Source: Dipteronia dyeriana
Lineage: Eukaryota; Streptophyta; Magnoliopsida; Sapindales; Sapindaceae
NCBI GenBank assembly: GCA_032871835.1
Contig: CM065296.1
Span: 72,001-136,000 of the forward strand
Length of the DNA stretch: 64,000 bases
Direction: 5' to 3'
Part shown: positions 19,784 to 31,397 of the stretch, in pieces
Layout: each line of letters opens with the position of its first letter
How positions within the stretch are numbered: position 1 is the first letter of the stretch
Notes under the pieces: model-generated
The model's input: the letters and a program-made list of their open reading frames with translations, nothing else
What the model was told of the DNA's origin: nothing
The model's database searches: none
Program-made: the position numbers and the translations under genes

Positions 19784-22038
19784 ATGATTCGACCTGTCAC
19801 AACAGAAAAGGAGATTCCTATCCATCGTTTTGAACCTGATGGATCTCTTGTCTATACAGACAAGATCAACGGCCATTTCATATGGGAAGTTGACCCTGAG
19901 ATGTGTGATGCAGACTGTGAATGCAGAGCTTGTTACAAACCACGAAAATCGCCTTGTAAACCCATTCGCTCTCACCAAGATCCTAAGGACCCTCACAGTC
20001 CTTGGATTGGTTTACAACCAATAAAAAACAAGCCTATCTCTATCTATGATAGAGCTCTTCAAATCCTGAAGGATGAAGGATTACTTCTTGATGAGCCAAC
20101 ATAACTGGAACATATTCTGCCCCCAACTCCGGCTCATGTGCCTTGCTTCATGGCCTCTAGCTATGATAAGGACTTTCCGCCTCTAGAATCCTCTTCAAAT
20201 CCAGAAAGGAACTTATTTTCCAGACCTTTCATTCAATCTACTGAAGTCTTACCTGACGGATCTCTCAAACAACCATCCCAGGCTGAACAAGTCCTCAATT
20301 GGCACACCCGTAACGCTGCAGTCTAGAATAGAGTTATCCACTCTATCGACCAGAAGATTGACCAGGTCTCACATCATGTTTCCCAACATGACCACCAACT
20401 TCAACATCTCGACTCAACACTGTGCAACATGTATACAGACTTACAGTCGAGAGTTTCCCGGTTAGATGTTGATCTCCACCAGTACATCAACCAAGGATAC
20501 TTTGGCCCTGAATTCGACAGCAAAGAAAGGGAAATCAGACAACTCAAGGACCAGTTAGACCAAATAACTCGGGACCACTTTACTAGCACACCTTATATCC
20601 CAAGGCCACATCCCTATTCTCCATCCTTGATCTTCCCAACTCAGTCGCCACCACCTCCTTCCAGGCCCCCTGACTATACCCAATTTTTCAAATCAACTGG
20701 AGATCTTTTCAGAATATACCCACCTCTACCTACATATCTTGAACAGTCTTCCTCAAGCAGGACGAAAAGGTCATCTCCCCGAAAAAAGAAACCACCAAGC
20801 ACCCACAAGCATTCACCACCAGATTATCAGAAGCATGCCTTTTATGCAGGTTCTCATCAATTTTCCTCTCCGGGAACCTCTAAACCCACAGAATCCTCTT
20901 ATGATTCCCCCTCTTCATGGGAAACGTATTCCCCTGATTCCTCGGGCTCTTCGGACTCCTCTGAACATGCGAATTACTCAGATCTAGATGCATTGCCAGA
21001 TCCCTCCCAGATCTATTTGGCTTCCAGAGCTGATCCACAACCATCCACCCTGACAGTTGACACATCTGAATCTTCAGATGAGACCTCTGTGGAACCAGCT
21101 CCTATGGTCGACGAACCGCCTGACCAAAGGAACAGGGCCCAAGCCCCTCCTCAGAAACCTACAAATGGCCTTGGTTTAATTTTGACGACCTAGCTCCTCG
21201 ACAATGGAGAAAAAGAATGTCAGAAATAAGCGCCTGGTTCGACCTGCAGACAGCAAAATGTGAAAACGACGCAGAATCCATCTTGAGAGAATTTGTCTCC
21301 AGGTTCACTGGATCTCTCAGGGATTGGTACCAGGCTCTTGGAGAATACAGACAACTACAACTGGTTCTATGTGGGTTTGTATCCCATGCTGTGGGAATAA
21401 TCTTTCGAGAATTTCTCGGAGATGCCTCCCAGTTCTACAAACAGACAAGACAAGAATTCTTCGACATGCGGGTCTGTTCACTAGACAAAAGAGACATAGA
21501 TTACCACTACAGACGCATGTCTTTCAGATACCATGCTCTCGGTGGAATCAACGATGAAACCTTAAGACATGTATACTTGAACTTTCTCCCTACAGAGCTT
21601 CAGGGAGAACTCCAGAGAATAATTGAGCTCTCAGGCAGAGGCCTACGAGATATTACTCTAGGAGAAATCCACATGTTCACCCATACTGCATTAGACAAAC
21701 TCTGTGCCACCCAAAGAGTTTTTGCAAAAATGATCAAAGATGGTAGAAAGTATGACAAATACTGTAAATCTTCTCCGACCTACCACCTTAAATGCAACTC
21801 CACTAAACACTGCAACTGCAGAGCAAACAGGTCCTACAAAAGAAGGCCTTACAGGAACCAACCTCGAAAAGAGAACAATTCCTCAAACTCCATGAGGAAT
21901 AGAAAATATAAATATTATAGGAAGAAGACAAGGAGATCATGGAATAAGTCTAACAAGTGCTTTGCCTGCGGACAAGAGGGTCACTATGCTAAGCAATGCC
22001 CAAATAAAAGAACAAAATCGGCTAAGCTCATCCAATAG
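19784..22038 (+). pseudogene. Coat-protein region of ORF2 (A1), broken
   Basis: Starts at ATG 19784, six bases past the movement-protein stop. Features: cysteine cluster CDADCECRACYKP near 19905-19940; coiled-coil-like stretch near 20330-20570; Pro/Ser-rich linker to about 21150; conserved capsid core (FVSRFTGSLRDWYQALGEYR near 21300); basic stretch and CCHC knuckle CFACGQEGHYAKQC (about 21958-21999) that would bind nucleic acid. Stops at 20102 and 20324, a frameshift near 21175 and a stop at 22036 break it. In virus this makes the shell protein. A2b (minus, 50877-48600) gives an almost unbroken version of the same order. Confidence 0.85.
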
Positions 22039-22269
22039 CTTAGGCAGGTTGCTGATGAAATCCCCTCAGATGCTGACATTGAATCTTTCTTCTCAGAGAA
22101 GATGTCAACCAGTTGACCTCTTTCATTGTCCAAGATTCAGACGACTCCAGCACTTCCTCAGAACAGACAGGATACACAGATCCTGATTCTCCTTTAGAAG
22201 TCTATCAGGGCACCAGTAATGGTAGTTCGGGCCCTCAGGTCAAAATCAGATTTTAACGACAAAATATTC

Positions 22270-24902
22270 CAAGCAAGTTCCTGTCATTGCCTATTTTGAT
22301 ACTGGAGCACATTCCTCAATGATAAATCCCAACGTTCTTCCTTCGGAAGCCTGGAAAGAAGAGAAAAATGAGTTTCTAGCAGCAGATGGACAAACTTTCA
22401 ACACTTACCTGATCTCCAAGCACAAGGTTGGCATATTGTTTTTCCCTTCATTCACCATTTGGACTCAAGTCATTGGGACATCTCTCCCAGATAAGGATAT
22501 CCTCATCGAATGGGACATCTACAGCCAATCCAGAGCCATCAGGATCCTACCTAACGGAATTCACTACAAGAGAGAATTCAAGCCTTCATCGACATCCCCA
22601 AGATTTTCCCCATTTCGATTATCAATCCAGATTTCTAACAAATTCAAAGGCAGCTCATCCAATTCTGCACTAACAGCCATACAGACTTCAAACATCCTCA
22701 CCCGCTGTGGAAAAACCCTGATTTCTTCATTAGACTCCCTTTCAAACTCAATGAGGATGTCAACCCAACGAAAGCTACTCACTCGGGAATGTCCCCCTCT
22801 GACCTATCTTTGGCAACTAAAGAATGTAAACAGCTCCTCAGCCAGGGCCTGATAGAATCCACCTCCTCCCCATGGGCTTGTCAAGATTTTTACATTGAAA
22901 AAAGGTCAGAACAACTCAGAGGAAAGAAAAGGCTCGTAATTGATTACAAGCCTCTTAACCTCTTCCTCATCGACGACAAGTTCCCAGTTCCCAGTTCCCA
23001 GTTCCCAGTTCCCAGAGCCAATACATTGTTTTCCCAGCTTCCTTCTCTAAATTCGACTTGAAAGGAGCCTTCTGGCAAATCGGTATCCACCCAGATGACA
23101 GACCCAAGACGGCTTTCTGCCTCCCGAATGCCTAGTACCAATGGACAGTCCTACCTTTTGGCCTAAAAACAGCCCCCTCACTTTTCCAAAAGGCCGTCAC
23201 CAGAATTTTCCGTCCAATCCTCCATACTGCCTTGTTATACATCGACGATATCCTACTATTTTCATCAGACAATGAATCACATGATAAGCTCTTACAACAA
23301 TTTCACCAGATCATTGACAAATATGGAATCATGCTATCCGATAAAAAGAGCTTAATAGGTGTTACTGACATTGAGTTCCTTGGCATGAAGATCAGAGATG
23401 GTTCCTATGTCCCTGTGCCTCATCTGGCAAGATAGCTTCTTGCCTTTCCAGATTCGAACCTCTCACAAAAGCAGATTCAGCAGTTCCTTGGCATTGTCAA
23501 TTATATCAGAGATTTTATCTCACAGGCAAGCCATTACACCGCATGCTTGTCCAAGCTTCTCAAGAAAAATCCTCCCCCATGGGATACCTCTCACTCCGAG
23601 GCAATAACCCACCTAAAGAATGTTGAACAGAAGCCTCCACCTCTGCATATCCCATCGTCAGGACAACTCATCTTACAGACTGATGCCAGTGACCACTTTT
23701 GGGAGCCGTCCTCTTTGAAGAATCCAACGGAAAATGCAACTACTATGGCCATGCCAGCGGACAATTCAAAGATGCCCAAAAACATTACCACACCATCTAT
23801 AAGGAGATCCTTGCTGTGAAAAATGAAATCTCCAAGTTTGACTTCCATCTCAGGACCAGGAACTTCATCATTGAAATGGATAACTCATCTTTTCCAAAAG
23901 TTCTTGAATTCCACAACAAGCTCCCTCCAAATCCTCATCTCCTGAGACTCAAGGACTGGTTTTCCAGATATGACTTTCAAACACATCAAACGACACCACA
24001 ACATCATCCCCGACATGCTGTCACGGCCTAGACCTATTAATCTAATCTCCCGTGTTGGTCCTATCCCCTTAATCTACATGATATCTTTCCAGGCTTCTTC
24101 TTCAACAGCTCCGTCTACTGTTCCACCACCTCCTACTCTCCCGTCGAAATTCTTGGCTACTCTGCCACCAGGACAAGTGTCATCTGTCAAACAGGTCCAT
24201 GATTTTGGAAAACTACATCTCGCTTCATATCTTTCACAGATCAACAGCTAGGGTTGTCACCATCAATTAGCTAATCCTAGCAAACCCTTCATTGACCCTT
24301 TTGTATCTCCACCCTTTTACCATTATTCCGACCAGGTATTATGGTTCCTATGGTGTTTATCGGTCCTCCATCACCATGCCATAGTTTTTCCCCTTCAAGC
24401 ATTATATGGCTTTGTCCAGAACCCAACCTCTCCTAACCTTCAGACCTTCCTACAGTGGTTCAATCCTCTATCCGTTTGGCGAACCGAACTTACTAAGCTT
24501 ATGGGCCAATACCATCTTCGGAAAATGGATCCAGAACCGGCTTCCAAAGTATGCTGTATTTGGATCTTTAACAGGCCTTACAGATACAACCCACTAGCCC
24601 AACTTCTTTGGACTTCCAACGTCAACTACGAATGGGATACTTCGTATGACTACGAAAGGCTATACCATCCCAGTATTCAGATCCCTCTCCTCAATTTTCT
24701 TTGTGACGTCAACCATGACCGAACAGACTTCCTTTTCATCCTCCCTGATATCCCACGGGACCCAGCAAGGAGTTGGCACCACTTCCAGAATTCCTATCTT
24801 CTTGATTCTCAAGACCAGGTTGACACGTGGCCTTGTTCCATTTGTGGGGCTCTTGACTCAGACGAAGAATACCACGCCACCTGTAATCTCAGCAACTCGT
24901 AG
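22270..24902 (+). pseudogene. Protease-RT-RNase H and C-terminal extension (A1), broken
   Basis: Replication part of ORF2. Aspartic protease with DTGAHSS near 22300; RT with RLVIDYKPLNLF near 22935, FDLKGAFWQIGI near 23058 and the YIDD active site in LLYIDDILLF near 23236; RNase H with LQTDASDHFW (about 23675), KEILAVKNEISKF (about 23805) and the HH..IPDMLSRP end near 24010. Downstream a roughly 290-residue extension ends in CSICGALDSDEEYHATC (24835-24885). Frameshifts occur near 22590, 22780, 23040, 23420, 23690, 23975 and 24500, plus a stop near 24250. GTTCCCA is expanded to about five units at 22980-23016 inside the RT. Confidence 0.85.
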
Positions 24903-25059
24903 TATTCCCGTCTCTATCTGTATAATTATTATGTTTGCCAGCTGCCAGACCAGCTTCATGTTGTTTTCTTGACTTTGTAAAATTATTATTGTCGTTTTTC
25001 GGCCACCGTCTTTGGCCCTATCCTTTGTATGATAAGCTTGTTCCTTGCTTGTATAATGC

Positions 25060-25125
25060 TTCCTCTCCCTTTATAAGGAAGCCTCGTTCTCTCTGTAAGA
25101 GTATCAGAAAATCAGAATAAAGTTT
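25060..25125 (+). promoter_or_regulatory. Pararetroviral promoter TATA box and poly(A) signal (A1)
   Basis: TTATAAGGAAG at 25071 resembles the TATA region of 35S-type promoters; AATAAA at 25116-25121 lies shortly downstream, as in Caulimoviridae, where the poly(A) signal follows the start site and is bypassed on the first pass. AATAAAGTTTGAG is also present in lineage B (38376). Confidence 0.65.
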
Positions 25126-25270
25126 GAGTGTTTATTTTCATATGACTTTCTAAAGTTTCTCTCGTCCTAATCTTCAGACAGTTTTATGTCTGGAACTATG
25201 ATTCTTCAAGATCCCAGTATGCTCTATGCTTGCCTCATATGAGGACCCTGCATATCAGAACAGATTTTAT

Positions 25271-25370
25271 ATTTTCTGGTCTAGTATATCGGCTGGACAC
25301 CCTGGACACATCCGGAACCAGAATGTTGCTGGCTAAGATGAACTCAGGTTTAACAATGTCACGTACTGAC
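25271..25370 (+). other. Conserved leader element of pararetrovirus A1
   Basis: About 100 nt of untranslated leader shared with A2 (46471, 54029) and with lineage B (38480). Conserved blocks: TATATCGGCTGGA, ACA-AT-CG, CCAGnnTGnTGCTGGC (a possible small hairpin), and TTTAACAAnGnCnCGTACT. Confidence 0.7.
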
Positions 25371-25473
25371 TGGTTTATGGCTTAAGACCTCCATCCATCT
25401 CTGTCTGAAAGTACCCTGTTAAGCCCGTTGAGGAAAGGCCGTTTGTGGAGAAATTGAACTGTGAGATAGTCGT

Positions 25474-25475
<2 letters not shown>

Positions 25476-25530
<55 letters not shown>
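25476..25530. repeat. (AT)n microsatellite at right border of A1
   Basis: About 27 uninterrupted AT units directly after the viral junction; the counterpart of the run at 18590-18625. Confidence 0.9.
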
Positions 25531-25532
<2 letters not shown>

Positions 25533-28090
25533 TATAAACTTCTTTACAACATATTTATAATAAAAAATTGTTGATACTTCTAATATTGCAATTGAACTTG
25601 TAATATATTAAAAATGAAATTACAATTGCCACGTATTACTCCCACAATCCCTCATCTGAAGCATAAAAAAAGCTATTATAATTATATGGAGTAATGTTAG
25701 ACTTCTCGAATTTTTTATTAAAAGGTATTCGCAAGTGACGTGTCAGTATCTCATTATTCATCTGATAATTTCATATTTTATATGATGTTGACATATCAAT
25801 GATGAACACTGGTTGATAAGAAATTTGGGAAGCTTAGCATTACTCAATTAAATTACATATCCAATTAAATGTGACAAATAACATTAAAAATACAAACCGA
25901 ACATATTATATATACAGTTAAATATAACAAATAACATAAAAAATATCAAACCGAACTGGTTAAAAAAATATCATTTTATATAATCTTAAAATTATATATA
26001 TAAACATAAACGTCCATACTCGTTACCATCGTAGTATGTGACAGTAATTAATATTCTAGTCTCCGAATACCTATTTGAAGGTGGGTTCCATAAAGTTTAA
26101 CATTTATCATATATTATTATTCAATTTTATTATTATTATTATTATTAAAATTTAATAATATTAATATTATTACTGATTAATATCATCGTTATCATGAAAA
26201 ATTTTAACTAAAAAAAAATGAGAAAGAGTAATTTTCTTTTTGAAATTGATTTTTTTTTAAAGATTAAAGTTAAAAAAACCCACCACCAACCTCTCTCTCA
26301 CCATTATCTGATCACACTATCACAACCTCTTTCTCTCTCTTTACCATCGATTTCTCTCCTCACTCATTCTTCAAAAAACAATCTCTCACTACTGCCTCTC
26401 ACTCTCTCCCACCATCATCTCTCTCATCACCGCCTCTCTTTCTCTCACGCACCATCGTCTATCTCATCACTGCCTCTCTAGGCTGGTTTTGGGGCAGCGA
26501 GTTCTAGGCTGGTTTTATGGTTCGATTTTGTGGTTGATTAGATATTTTAGGGTTCGATTTCGGTCTGAACTGGGTTGGTTTTGTTGTTCGATTTCTACTT
26601 CCGTGAATTGTTCGGTTCGATTTCCATTTGTGGGTTCGATTTTGTGGGTTTGTGGCTAGGTTTGATTTTGATGGTGCGATGGGTTTTTGGACTGAATTTT
26701 TGTGGTGGGTGGGGCTGCTGGGTTCGTTTAGGTCGTGAGAATGGCTAATTGAGGTTTGATTTTTTTTATTTTATTTTTTTCAGATAGGAACTGATTAGGC
26801 GTATTTGTTGTTGATGATGTTGGGCGATGAGGTTTCAGTTTTCAACGTTGGTAGTGGCAGTGGTGGTGCGATTTATTTGCTTATTTTCGCTTCCCTATTC
26901 CAAGATCATGTTTGTATATTTGTGATTGTGGGTTTTGATTTTGTGATTCCATTTTTTTTATGAAATGGAAATGCTTTTTTCTGTTCTCAACAAAAACCAA
27001 ATGAAGTAGTAGTCGATTTGAAGAAGGGTTTTCTTTTGTGATTATGTGATTGAAGGTTTTGATTTTGTGGTTGTGATTTTTTTATTATGTGTTCTTTTTT
27101 ATTTAATCTGAAGAAGTAGCTGATCAGTTGAAGAAAAGAAAATGAATAAGAGAAAGACACATTAAAAGGGGAAAATGATAAAAAGGGAAATAAATCCGGT
27201 GTTAATCGGAAAAGGACACAGAAGGAAATATTGCCTTTTTTAAAATTTTAAATTGGAAAAGGACACATAAGGAATAAGGCTATTCATTCCACCGTGAATT
27301 GTACTTTCCAAAATTTAAGCCGTTTTTATATATATAAGATATATATTGTATGTTAGTAACATTAATATTATTATATATATATGTAATTTTAATAATATAT
27401 ATAATATAATATATAATAAATACATATTATTTAGAGAGAAAATTAAAAGTAACCACAACTATTATGAAAATTTTATTTTTAACTACATACGAAAATTTAT
27501 TTGTTAATAGTCATTTTTAAAAAAAAAAATTCAGTGTATGTCCGTAAATTATAAAAATACCCCTGAATTTGATTTTTTAAAAAAAAATTGAAAGAAAACT
27601 TGAAATCATGGCAAGGAACTTGGAACTTGGAACTTGAAACTTGAATTCTTGTTTAAAAAAATGAAATTTTGAAACTTGAAATCTTGTTTAAATTGAAATG
27701 TTGAAACTTGAAATCTTGACTAAATTGAAAGTTGAAACTTGAAATGTTCTGGGTTTTTAAGTTCTTCGTTTTCAAATTTTTAAACTTGAAATGTTGCCTA
27801 AATTGAAACGTTGAAACTTGAAATGTTGACTAAATTGAAATGTTCAAACTTGAAATATTCTGGGTTTCTAATATTTCATTTTCTTTCCTTTTTTTCAGCA
27901 AATCTAATCGCCGGCGGAGGGGGAGTTCGACGGTGTTGTTGTGCGGTCGTGAAGCCCAGGCGACGGCACTCCGGCAAGCCGTCGACGACATGTGAGAGAG
28001 AAAGGAAATGAGAGAGAAAGAAGAGAGAGAGAGTGTGTAGGGAGAGAGAATAGAGGTTGGGTGAGAGAAAGATGAGACCGGCGACAGTTC
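25531..28090. other. Non-coding host DNA between the A1 and B viral blocks
   Basis: No gene recognised. AT-rich to 26210; CT-rich low-complexity DNA (26270-26480, source of an 87-codon frame) then a G/T-rich stretch resembling a plant 5' leader and intron (26480-27130); short (TA) runs near 27330-27430; imperfect repeats of TTGAAACTTGAAATGTTG at 27600-27860; and a GC-rich then GA-rich stretch at 27895-28090 that touches the lineage B junction. The CT and GA stretches could be a 5' leader of a lost gene. Confidence 0.5.
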
Positions 28091-28180
28091 ATGCTTTTGT
28101 CTGATAAGTCCGACCTTATGGAGCCTCTGCCACCAGGGCCTCGGCCACCACCACGACCTCGGTTTGGGCTAGTCATTTGT

Positions 28181-30080
28181 CACCCTGTAAAAACTCTCTA
28201 GTCAGAAAATCTGGGAGACTATTTTCTGATCCTTTAATATATTCAATGTCAAAATCAAAAGCAGATAAAAGGACTTGCCATCTAGCAAAATTTTGTTTAG
28301 AGACAATATTTTTTACATCTTTTTTCAAAATAAATTTTACCGATTGGCAATCAACTCTTAAAATAAATTTTTGATTAATCAAATCATCTTGTAACTTTTG
28401 GATTGCCAGAACAATAGCTAAAATTTCCTTTTTAACAGTCGAATACTTATGTTGGGTATCATTCCAGGATCATGAAATATACCTAACTAAACATTCTCTG
28501 TTGTCAACAGTTTGTTTCAAAATGTCACCAAAACCTATTTCAAAAAGCATCAGTTTCGACAGTTTTGGGGGCAGTAGGATGACAAATAGACATATAAGGG
28601 AGTTTCTTAACATATTTTTTCACATGTCGAACTGCCTTAGTATGTTCTTCTGTCCAAGGGAGAGGATTGGCTTTCAATCTTTGAAAAAGGGGTTTACAAA
28701 TGATGCTGAGTTCTTTGTAGAAATTTGAAATATAGTTCAGACATCTCAAAAACCTTTGCAACTGTTTTTTTATCTTTTATCTCATCTGGGAATTTGTCAG
28801 CAAAATCTAAACTCCTTTGAATGAGAACAATTGTTTTTCTTTTGATATTATGGCCTAAAAATCTGATATTGGTTTGGAAAAGGGGGATTTTTGGAGCGAA
28901 AATAACCAGTTCGTGATGTTTGACGGTTTTGAGGAATATTTCCAAATGTTTCCAATACTGGTCAATATTTTTTGAAAATATTAAAACATCATCAATGTAA
29001 ACAATGGAAAATTCAGTGAAAGAATTAAAAATGTTATTCATGATGCATTGGAACTCACTAGGAGCATTTTTAAGACCAAATGGCATAACATTCCATTCAT
29101 ATTGTCCAAAAGAGACTGTGAAAGCAGTTTTGTAACGGTCATGATCGGCAACCTGGATTTACCAAAAACCTGATTTCATGTCAAATTTCGAGAAAATGAT
29201 AGAATCATAAAGTCTTTTTAGTAAATCAGACGTATTAGGCATAGGGTACCTAATCCACTGTAAAGCATCGTTCAAAGACTTGTAATTAATAACAAGCCTA
29301 GGAACTCCTCTTTCTATTTCAGCATTCTTTTGAACATAGAAAGCAGGACAGCTCCGAGGGGACTTAGATGGCCTGATAACGTTTTTGTCAAGCAAGTCTT
29401 GGATTTCTTTCTTACAATACTCAATTAAATCAGCGGACATTTGAATTGGTCTAGCTTTTGTTGGTATTCCCTTTTCATTAAAATCTTTGGTATATGGAAG
29501 AGTAACAATGTGTTTCTTCCTATCCCAGAAAGCATTCGGAATTGTTGAGCAAACTTCTTTTTCCAATTTTTCTTTAAAATTTTTTATTTTTTCTTTAAGG
29601 TTGGAGTCTTCTAACATGGCCTCTTATCTTTGAAAAACCAAGTCATCTTTTAAAAAATTCAATTGGATCAGTTTTTGGTTAAGGGTAGCAATGCAATTGC
29701 TAAGATGGTCAGGAGTATCATTCCAAATATTTTTGTCTTTCAAAACATTTAAATCTCTTACTAAAACAGGAAAGATGAAAGGAATTATAATTTCTTTTCC
29801 TAAGTATTCAGTAACAATTCCTTCAGCAATGACTTTGAAGGGAGAAATCAAATAAAGAAATGGTAATCCTAGAATCACATTATGCGAAAGAGTTTTAACT
29901 ATAAGAAAATCATTATTGTAACAAACTCCACTATTACAAACTTTAGCATTAGTGAGTTTATATTTAATGTCTAATCGGGTTTTATTAGCACCGTAAAGGA
30001 TTTCTGTAGTAGAATCTAGGTACTTGGTGGGCACCAAAGATTCTTTTATACAGTTTAAGTCAGCTCCGGTATCCATAAGG
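28181..30080 (-). pseudogene. Protease-RT-RNase H of lineage B (minus fragment), broken
   Basis: Protease starts with MDTGADLNCIKE at 30076; RT includes RPSKSPRSCPAFYVQ, RLVINYKSLNDALQWIRYPM (about 29280) and FSIVYIDDVLIFS near 28985; RNase H includes ETDAF near 28545 and ILRVDCQSVKFILKK near 28350. Stops and frameshifts near 29620, 29156, 28760 and 28500 break it. RT type and order are pararetroviral; no integrase is present. Confidence 0.85.
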
Positions 30081-30090
30081 GCGCTGGCTC

Positions 30091-31285
30091 TTATGTTATA
30101 GTTTGAGGTAACTCTAATGTCAACTTCAACATACCAGTTTTGGATCCTAACTTCTTGTATGGCGTTGATTTGAGCAAAATTAGAAATGTCATCTTGGTCG
30201 GGTTGTTCTTTATCAGATTCATCAGAGCTGTTAAAACTGGGTTGTTTTTCAAGGGAATCCCCAGGGGTGTTTTGGGAAATTGTTCTTTGAAACTTTCTTT
30301 GATTTGCAAGTCTTGGATCTGTTTTTTCAAAACATTTATTTCTCCTTTGATCTCAAGAATTTCCTTTTGTAAATCGGAAAGGGTTACTTTCCTAGATTTG
30401 GTTTGGAATTTTCCCAAAACATTTTGTTCAAAATCAGGAGTTTGAAAGGGGGCATTTTTGAAAAGTTTAGTGTCGGTGGATGGGGGGTATTACTGCTACT
30501 AGGGGAAGCTTCACTGGTAATTTTTTGTTGTAATTGTCTGATGTGCTTGGCCTTTAAAAGATCTTCAATATTATCAATCATGCTAATTATTAAGGAATAA
30601 TCATGCTGATTGAGAACATTAATTTCCTTACAAAAGCAAGGATGGGTTCCTAGTTCTGATTCTGAGGATGAATCAGAGGAAATATCATCCGAAGATGATT
30701 ATTCAATGACAAGGACTTCATTAGGGGAAGATGAAGATTCGTCTGATGATTCAGTATCAGCATATAGAACTTGGAGAACCTTTTCCTTAATTTCGTCTCC
30801 AAGGTCGAGGCTCTTAATCTTGTTCTTTTGGTCAGGGCACTTATTGGCATAGTGGCCTTCCTTACCACATTAAAAACATTTGTTTGATTTTTTATAATGT
30901 TTCTTCTTATTAAAATTGTCGTTTTTTCTCTTAGTGTTGCTTTTCATGGGAATTTCCCATCCTTTTTTCTGTCTATAGGTTCCCCATCCCTTTTTATGGG
31001 TTTTGGGTTTTGGGTTTTTTATACTTTTGGAAAGCTTTTGGAAACTTCTTTTTCCTGGGAGCATGCATTTTGTCAAATCCAAATTTTTCACAAAATGATC
31101 CTTATTCCTTTCTAGTTGTTAGTTTCTGTTGTTTAAGCTGGCTTTTGAGTCTAAGATCATTACAAAGTTGCATAGCAACAACATTGATGGTGGCAATGAT
31201 TTCACCATAAGTCCAACCATTTAGGTCCATCTGGGACTAGTCAGACCATCCCATTTGTTTAACCATTTCGTCCCTTACTTTATTG
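30091..31285 (-). pseudogene. Coat-protein C-terminal half of lineage B (minus fragment), broken
   Basis: Includes the basic stretch SFQKLSKSIKNPKPKTHKKG and a CCHC knuckle near 30840-30880 in which the codon after CF is a stop (CF*CGKEGHYANKCP); the plus copy has Lys there. An acidic Ser/Asp-rich tail and a Lys-rich coiled-coil-like region (LQKEILEIKGEINVLKKQIQ) follow. Confidence 0.78.
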
Positions 31286-31286
31286 A

Positions 31287-31396
31287 AGTTCAAAAAACCC
31301 CGGAACAAGTAGCCCAACCAATACACACTTATGACCAAGGTCAAACCTCACCTACTCCCTTGCAAGTCTTAACAGAGATCATTGACCCTAAACCAC
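31287..31396 (+). repeat. 110-bp duplicate of 31918-32027 at the head-to-head junction
   Basis: Encodes the same VQKTPEQVAQPIHTYDQGQT stretch as 31918 onward with a few substitutions, then breaks into a different part of the first ORF at about 31397. Its position at the strand switch points to template switching or end joining during integration. Confidence 0.8.
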
Positions 31397-31397
31397 C

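Larger units (their letters stand above)
18708..25475 (+). mobile_element. Endogenous pararetrovirus, lineage A, copy A1 (near full length)
   Basis: An integrated Caulimoviridae genome of about 6.77 kb: movement protein, coat protein with CCHC knuckle, aspartic protease, RT, RNase H, C-terminal extension, then promoter, poly(A) signal and leader. Compared with A2 it begins roughly 60 nt after and ends 13 nt before the tRNA-Met primer site, so it is one genome linearised around the minus-strand start. Both junctions are in (AT)n DNA. There is no integrase and no LTR. Genus is uncertain (petuvirus/florendovirus-like by overall order). Except for the movement protein all reading frames are broken. 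Confidence 0.9.
28091..31286 (-). mobile_element. Endogenous pararetrovirus lineage B, minus-strand fragment
   Basis: 3.2 kb read right to left: coat-protein C-terminal half, CCHC knuckle, protease, RT, RNase H and the first codons of the downstream ORF. It matches 33528-36720 of the plus copy in inverted orientation and stops abruptly at 28091, inside the downstream ORF (after SDLSDKSM). At 31286 it meets the plus copy head to head. Confidence 0.88.

Noticed and set aside
25271..25370. Hammerhead ribozyme in the conserved leader
   Set aside because: The CUGAUGA and GAAA core boxes are not present in the block; any ribozyme would have to be of another class.
26218..26481. 87-codon Ser/Leu/His-rich frame
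   Set aside because: Lies in CT-rich low-complexity DNA typical of a 5' leader; codon pattern follows the repeat.
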